Assembly: GCF_900114875.1 (NCBI RefSeq)
Contig: NZ_FPKW01000009.1
Coordinates: forward strand, 113,294-177,293
From: Chryseobacterium limigenitum
GTDB lineage: Bacteria; Bacteroidota; Bacteroidia; Flavobacteriales; Weeksellaceae
Direction of reading: 5' to 3'
DNA: 64,000 nucleotides
Shown: in pieces, positions 61,136 through 64,000 of the stretch
Layout of the letters: each line of letters begins with the position of its first letter
Numbering within the stretch: the first letter of the stretch is position 1
The notes under the pieces: generated by a model
The model's database searches: none
Seen by the model: the letters and a program-made list of their open reading frames with translations, nothing else
Told to the model about the DNA's origin: nothing
Position numbers and translations under genes: made by a program

Positions 61136-61578
61136 ACCGGTTTTTTTAAAGAAATTTTCAAAAAATCCGATTCTATGTATACTGGAAATTTTCTTAAGGT
61201 CTGATCAGCAGGACCGTTTTGTACTAAACCTTGGTTGGAAAATTCACTACCATGTGCAGGACACTGTAGCTTATCTCCAAATACTTGTAACTGGCTACCC
61301 TGATGGGTACATTGCATCCATAATGCTTCATACTCAGTTTCCGAAAAACGAAATACACAAATGGGATATTTGAGAGATTCATTTTGAATAATTACATAGG
61401 ATAATTTTTTGTCAGGATATTTTGTATCCATAAAATCCTCCAAAGGCAATATGATATAATCGTCTTTAATCGCTCCTGAAATCATTTTATTGCTTATACA
61501 CCCTGAAAGAATGGGAGGAATTGCAGTAAAGCCTAAACAGACCAAACTGCATTTTTTGAGAAATTCAAGTCTGTCCAT
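61132..61578 (-). CDS. Rieske 2Fe-2S lipoprotein
   Basis: The 148-residue protein has a lipoprotein-type signal (IPPILSGCISN) and the Rieske cluster ligands in two boxes: CTHQGS (Cys-x-His) and, 15 residues later, CPAHGSEF (Cys-x-x-His). It is a periplasmic or membrane-attached electron carrier. It lies between the di-haem oxidoreductase (two bases away) and porin genes, and probably passes electrons to or from the oxidoreductase. Confidence 0.88.
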   Translation of the reverse strand: MDRLEFLKKCSLVCLGFTAIPPILSGCISNKMISGAIKDDYIILPLEDFMDTKYPDKKLSYVIIQNESLKYPICVFRFSETEYEALWMQCTHQGSQLQVFGDKLQCPAHGSEFSNQGLVQNGPADQTLRKFPVYIESDFLKISLKKPV

Positions 61579-61580
61579 AA

Positions 61581-62783
61581 TTATAAGGATTTCAAAAATT
61601 TAATAATAGCTTCTTTTTCTTGGACTGGTAATTGAGTGTAATTGGTTCTGCTGGTTGCAGCCTCTCCCCCGTGAAGCTGTATTGCTTCTTCTATACTTTT
61701 TGCCCTGCCATCATGCATTAAGAAGTATTGACCGCCTTGTGATTTTGGAGATAAACCTAACCCCCACAGTGCAGGCGTACGCCATTCATAAGTTTTCGCA
61801 GTGCCTTCCGTATAGTTGTCATCCAAAGAAGCACCCATATCATGAAGTAATAAGTCTGTGTACGGATAAAACTTTTTATTGGATAATGGTGAAATTGAGG
61901 AGGATGAAGTTTTCAGTTCCGGGACATGACATTTATTACAACTTATCTGAGAAAATATAGTCTGACCTTGTTTAATGATACTATTTTCTGCGTCTCGCTG
62001 AATAGGTGTTTTCAATGTACGAAGATAAAATACAACATCTGCGATGGTCTTATCAGAAACTTCGGGATCAACATTCATTCCTGAATAAACATCGTGAGGA
62101 TTAAAAGTTGAAGTAATGCCCATATCTTGATTGTAAGCATTAACGGTTTGTTGTAGTAAACTGTATGTGGATGCCTTTTTACCAAATCTTCCGATATACT
62201 TCCCTCCTTTTGTTACAGCAAAGAAGAATGGTGCTTGATATGCCGGAAGATCAATATAATTGGGGACTCCTGAGATGCCATCATTATTTGTATCAAAAGG
62301 GTCAGCCATTGCCAAAATATCCATATCAGAAACCAATTCAATAAAACCTAATCCGGTATTGGCAGGCGGAGTAAATTTAGAAAATGTTGCTCCGGGAGGA
62401 ATTGCTTCCGGAGTATAACCTGGTATCGCCCTATTTTGCAATTGAGGACCACCTAAAAGCAAAAATAAATTTCCTGTTTCGTCAGTCTGTCCAAAACGTA
62501 TAAGAGTAGTAAAGGGAGTCCCTTTTCCATCACCAGCATGACAGCTTCCACAACTTGTTGCCACGAAGGTTGGACCAAGACCTTTCCCGACCGTGAAGGT
62601 TTCATCGTTAAAGGCGATATCCCCTCGCAAAAATTGTTGGTTTTCAGCATATGATAACCCCACAATGGAGCCATCAAGTAATTCACTCTCATCTATCGCT
62701 TCAGGCTGAAGTTTATCACAAGCTTGTACGATCAGAAAAAGAAGATAGAAAATTATAATAATAGGTATATATCTCTTGCTCAC
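61581..62783 (-). CDS. Di-haem oxidoreductase (DHOR/DUF1111-type) lipoprotein
   Basis: The 400-residue protein begins at a GTG and has a lipoprotein signal (FLIVQACDK). Two c-type haem sites are visible: SCGSCHAGDGKG near residue 78 and SCNKCHVPEL near residue 275; RTPALWGLG and the final MHDGRAKSIEEAIQLHGGEA are typical of this family. Relatives occur with imelysin-type iron-regulated proteins. It may transfer electrons to a periplasmic iron- or metal-reducing pathway, perhaps via the Rieske partner. The promoter region carries a 32-bp palindrome. Confidence 0.88.
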   Translation of the reverse strand: MSKRYIPIIIIFYLLFLIVQACDKLQPEAIDESELLDGSIVGLSYAENQQFLRGDIAFNDETFTVGKGLGPTFVATSCGSCHAGDGKGTPFTTLIRFGQTDETGNLFLLLGGPQLQNRAIPGYTPEAIPPGATFSKFTPPANTGLGFIELVSDMDILAMADPFDTNNDGISGVPNYIDLPAYQAPFFFAVTKGGKYIGRFGKKASTYSLLQQTVNAYNQDMGITSTFNPHDVYSGMNVDPEVSDKTIADVVFYLRTLKTPIQRDAENSIIKQGQTIFSQISCNKCHVPELKTSSSSISPLSNKKFYPYTDLLLHDMGASLDDNYTEGTAKTYEWRTPALWGLGLSPKSQGGQYFLMHDGRAKSIEEAIQLHGGEAATSRTNYTQLPVQEKEAIIKFLKSL

Positions 62784-62793
62784 GTTTTTTTTT

Positions 62794-62832
62794 CAAATAT
62801 AATAAAAAGTTAGATTAATCTAACTTTTTATT
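62794..62832 (-). promoter_or_regulatory. Promoter with 32-bp palindromic operator
   Basis: On the minus strand TATATTTG (62801-62794) is a good -7 box, eight bases before the GTG start of the di-haem oxidoreductase. The 32 bases just upstream (62801-62832) are a perfect palindrome with the centre GTTAGATTAATCTAAC. It would cover the -33 to -8 region of the promoter, as expected for a repressor operator. TTAGATTAATCTAA resembles Fur-type boxes reported for flavobacteria. Confidence 0.65.
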
Positions 62833-63265
62833 TCGCTATGTCTAATTATTTTTATGACTGCTGTGCATTTATAGCAAACACTATAAATAAAGATTAGATA
62901 ATTTGAAACGGAATTTAATCTCAGGATATGTGCTGTTAGGATATTTTTCTTGAAAAACAATAACCTTTATCGCATAGTAAATTAATGTGGATATTGAACA
63001 GTCCTAGTGTACAAATTTTAATAGCCAGACGAAACAGTTGGTTGCCAAGTGCTAAGGTTGACCGTCTTAATAGTAGTAGGTAATTATTTTTTGTAAATTA
63101 TACAATTTTACCATCTAAACTTACCAAAGATAAAAAGGATGATAGTTCATTAATGATTTTTGGTTTGGGGATTTATATCAAAAGCGAAAAATGATTAGGG
63201 CAGGGTATATTTGTTATTTGAAAATCTGTGGATTATGGAAGAGATAGAAAAAAGATCTACATTTA
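62833..63265. other. Gene-free AT-rich stretch
   Basis: About 430 bases with no convincing open frame, no long hairpin and no recognisable RNA gene. It separates the leftward di-haem operon from the rightward promoter at 63266. Confidence 0.5.
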
Positions 63266-63296
63266 TTTGTGAAAAATAAAAAAAAACATATCTTTG
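63266..63296 (+). promoter_or_regulatory. Strong Bacteroidota-type promoter
   Basis: TTTG (63266-63269), 19 bases, then TATCTTTG (63289-63296) is an optimal match to the -33/-7 promoter. Transcription should start near 63302, but no protein gene follows on the plus strand. Confidence 0.7.
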
Positions 63297-63301
63297 CACC
63301 A

Positions 63302-63465
63302 GTAAAAACGACGCACTCTATTTTTGTTTATTAAAGTGACCTATTCGGTGACCTAAAAATAAGAGAACGACATAAAGCTTATGGATAGGGAGTTTTTCAA
63401 ATAAGAACAAGTCCCGTCCGGATCGCCCGAGTGAAATAGTCGCCAATTGGCGACTATTTTCGTTT
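63302..63465 (+). ncRNA. Candidate small RNA
   Basis: The strong promoter at 63266-63296 would give a transcript of about 160 bases ending at the perfect 26-bp palindrome at 63434-63459 and its TTTT tail. The transcript contains the direct repeat GTGACCTA-TTCG-GTGACCTA (63336-63355) and no open frame of note. Neither promoter activity nor the RNA is proven; it may be the leader of a lost gene. Confidence 0.3.
63434..63463 (+). terminator. Perfect palindrome with T tail
   Basis: AAATAGTCGCCAA and TTGGCGACTATTT form a 26-bp perfect palindrome directly followed by TCGTTT. The stem with G-C core and U tract fits an intrinsic terminator that could work in both directions. Confidence 0.6.
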
Positions 63466-63505
63466 ATAACTATTTTATAAACAAAGCTATATCCGCTTAC
63501 AAACG

Positions 63506-63558
63506 GGTTCGAGAAGTCCAAAATAAAATTATGGGATTTTTGGGGCAATTCTCGAACC
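63506..63558. repeat. Inverted repeat GGTTCGAGAA, att-like
   Basis: GGTTCGAGAA (63506-63515) and TTCTCGAACC (63549-63558) are exact inverted copies 33 bases apart; the inner bases CCAAAAT/ATTTTTGG add partial pairing. GGTTCGA resembles a tRNA T-loop, but the flanks do not form a T-stem. Next to another hairpin (GTTTATAA/TTATAAAC, 63462-63482), it may be a recombination or regulatory site. Confidence 0.45.
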
Positions 63559-63724
63559 GTATTATTAATAATCAAACAGTTACAATGTCGGGTAAGAATT
63601 AGATATTTCTTGTAATACTTAGTCTTAAATATTTTTTCTCATTACCGCCCTCCTCTTCTTTAATATGAAAACAAAAAACTCCCAAATTAATCAAGAGTCA
63701 GTGTTTATGAATTAGAAAGTTATA

Positions 63725-63917
63725 TTATTTGTTTACTCTAGTCTTAAGTTCTTTACCTGCTTTGAAAGAAGCAACATTCGTAGCTTTTATTTGAATTGAT
63801 TCTCCGGTTCTTGGATTAATTCCCTTTCTAGCGGCTCTATTAGATACTTTAAAAGTACCGAATCCTTTCTTTACCTTTAGCAAGAGAAGACGTGACAGCA
63901 TCAAGGTGGAGTTGCTA
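63725..63917 (-). pseudogene. HU-type DNA-binding protein gene, truncated and frameshifted
   Basis: The C-terminal half of an HU protein is clear: [20 protein letters not shown], then [20 protein letters not shown] and KTRVNK before the stop at 63725. The preceding part is in a different frame ([13 protein letters not shown], about 63850-63897), and a short gap in the sequence before GFGTF shows a deletion. The N-terminus is missing: the reading ends where an IS3-like element begins. The longer open frame that starts near 63934 is not a real HU start. Confidence 0.7.
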
Positions 63918-64000
63918 ACTTTGTTAGGACACAATTCTTATACTCTTTATCTTTAAGAGTATGAAAAAGATCAGAAAAAATTACAGTCTAGAGTTTAAGA
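63918..64000 (+). mobile_element. Start of an IS3-family insertion sequence (cut by window end)
   Basis: Bases from about 63918 (TGTTAGGACACAATTC near 63922) look like the left inverted terminal repeat, and an orfA-like start follows at 63961. The element adjoins the broken HU gene, so it probably truncated it. The right end and transposase catalytic frame are beyond the window. Confidence 0.55.
63961..64000 (+). CDS. IS3 transposase OrfA, 5' fragment
   Basis: The frame from ATG 63961 to the window edge encodes MKKIRKNYSLEFK, which closely resembles the N-terminus of IS3-family OrfA (usually KKxRxxYSxEFK, start of the helix-turn-helix). Only 13 residues are visible, so the call rests on this motif and on the neighbouring terminal repeat. 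Confidence 0.55.
   Translation, partial: MKKIRKNYSLEFK

Noticed and set aside
63500..63520. Possible tRNA 3' end (GGGTTCGAGA)
   Set aside because: The flanking bases do not pair to form a T-stem and no acceptor or anticodon arms are present.
63318..63575. Minus-strand 85-aa open frame
   Set aside because: It runs through a perfect palindrome and a second inverted repeat that better explain the sequence, and has no recognisable motif.

Overview
The window looks like the accessory part of a Bacteroidota genome, most likely a flavobacterium of the Chryseobacterium/Elizabethkingia type. The evidence is AT-rich DNA, promoters with the Bacteroidota -7 signature TAnnTTTG, a Bacteroidota-type (TraE to TraN) conjugation cluster, and protein families typical of that phylum (PRTRC proteins, DUF4133/DUF4134/DUF4138, CusA-TolC fusions, HYC_CC_PP-like small proteins). 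I see no rRNA, tRNA, CRISPR array or integrase, so the window appears to lie inside one or more integrative/conjugative elements rather than to contain a whole one.

Layout. (1) 1-1599: the end of a PRTRC module (protein B and its ThiF/E1-like partner). (2) 1600-1981: non-coding, packed with hairpins. (3) 1982-3164, minus strand: a small mercury operon (ArsR-type regulator, fused MerTP, GDCCVxC protein) without a mercuric reductase; then a bleomycin-binding-like protein. (4) 3744-12729, minus strand: a copper island with a multicopper oxidase that has a CopB-like tail, a haem-binding CxxCH protein, two DUF3347 proteins (one fused to HMA), a DUF305 protein, a Cys-rich secreted protein, a frameshifted HMA chaperone, a Cu(I) P-type ATPase and an AraC regulator with an HMA-like N-terminus. 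(5) 12945-15479, minus strand: an arsenic operon (ArsR, DUF6428, LMW-PTP-type arsenate reductase, Acr3) with two ArsR-like operator sites. (6) 15480-16560: a non-coding control region with five 20-nt palindromic iteron-like repeats, a strong hairpin and a 31-nt imperfect direct repeat.

(7) 16561-18863: two paralogous secreted proteins with a common N-terminus and different C-termini, plus a small lipoprotein. (8) 18901-45084, plus strand: mobilisation and type IV secretion genes in near-continuous order: MobC-like, relaxase, ParA-like TraA, TraE, TraF, TraG (VirB4), four related secreted proteins around TraI, TraJ, TraK, TraL, TraM, TraN, coupling protein, M23 peptidase, two accessory proteins, a lipoprotein and a 1719-aa Toprim/methyltransferase/SNF2-helicase protein. 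(9) 45278-59629, plus strand: a Co/Zn/Cd-type efflux island (HYC_CC_PP-like protein, RND-TolC fusion, adaptor, bestrophin, CDF transporter, LTA-synthase-like enzyme, MgtC-like protein, Zn/Cd P-type ATPase, PAP2 phosphatase, His-rich peptide). (10) 59915-62783, minus strand: porin, Rieske protein and di-haem oxidoreductase behind a 32-bp perfect palindrome that abuts the -7 box. (11) 63266-64000: a strong promoter followed by a terminator-like hairpin (possible small RNA), an HU gene remnant, and the start of an IS3-family element that runs off the window.

Together the genes make a self-transfer apparatus loaded with resistance to Hg, Cu, As and Zn/Cd/Co. The most unusual item is the VirB4-type ATPase TraG (22872-25946), which carries a complete DnaJ J-domain with its HPD motif between its Walker A and Walker B regions. 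Other leads are an overlapping reading frame inside the giant helicase/methylase gene, the palindromic iteron array in front of the mobilisation region, the four-member family of Tra proteins with a shared C-terminal signature, and the hexad EHH repeat protein at the end of the Zn/Cd island. All functional calls are by reading the sequence; no database search was run.
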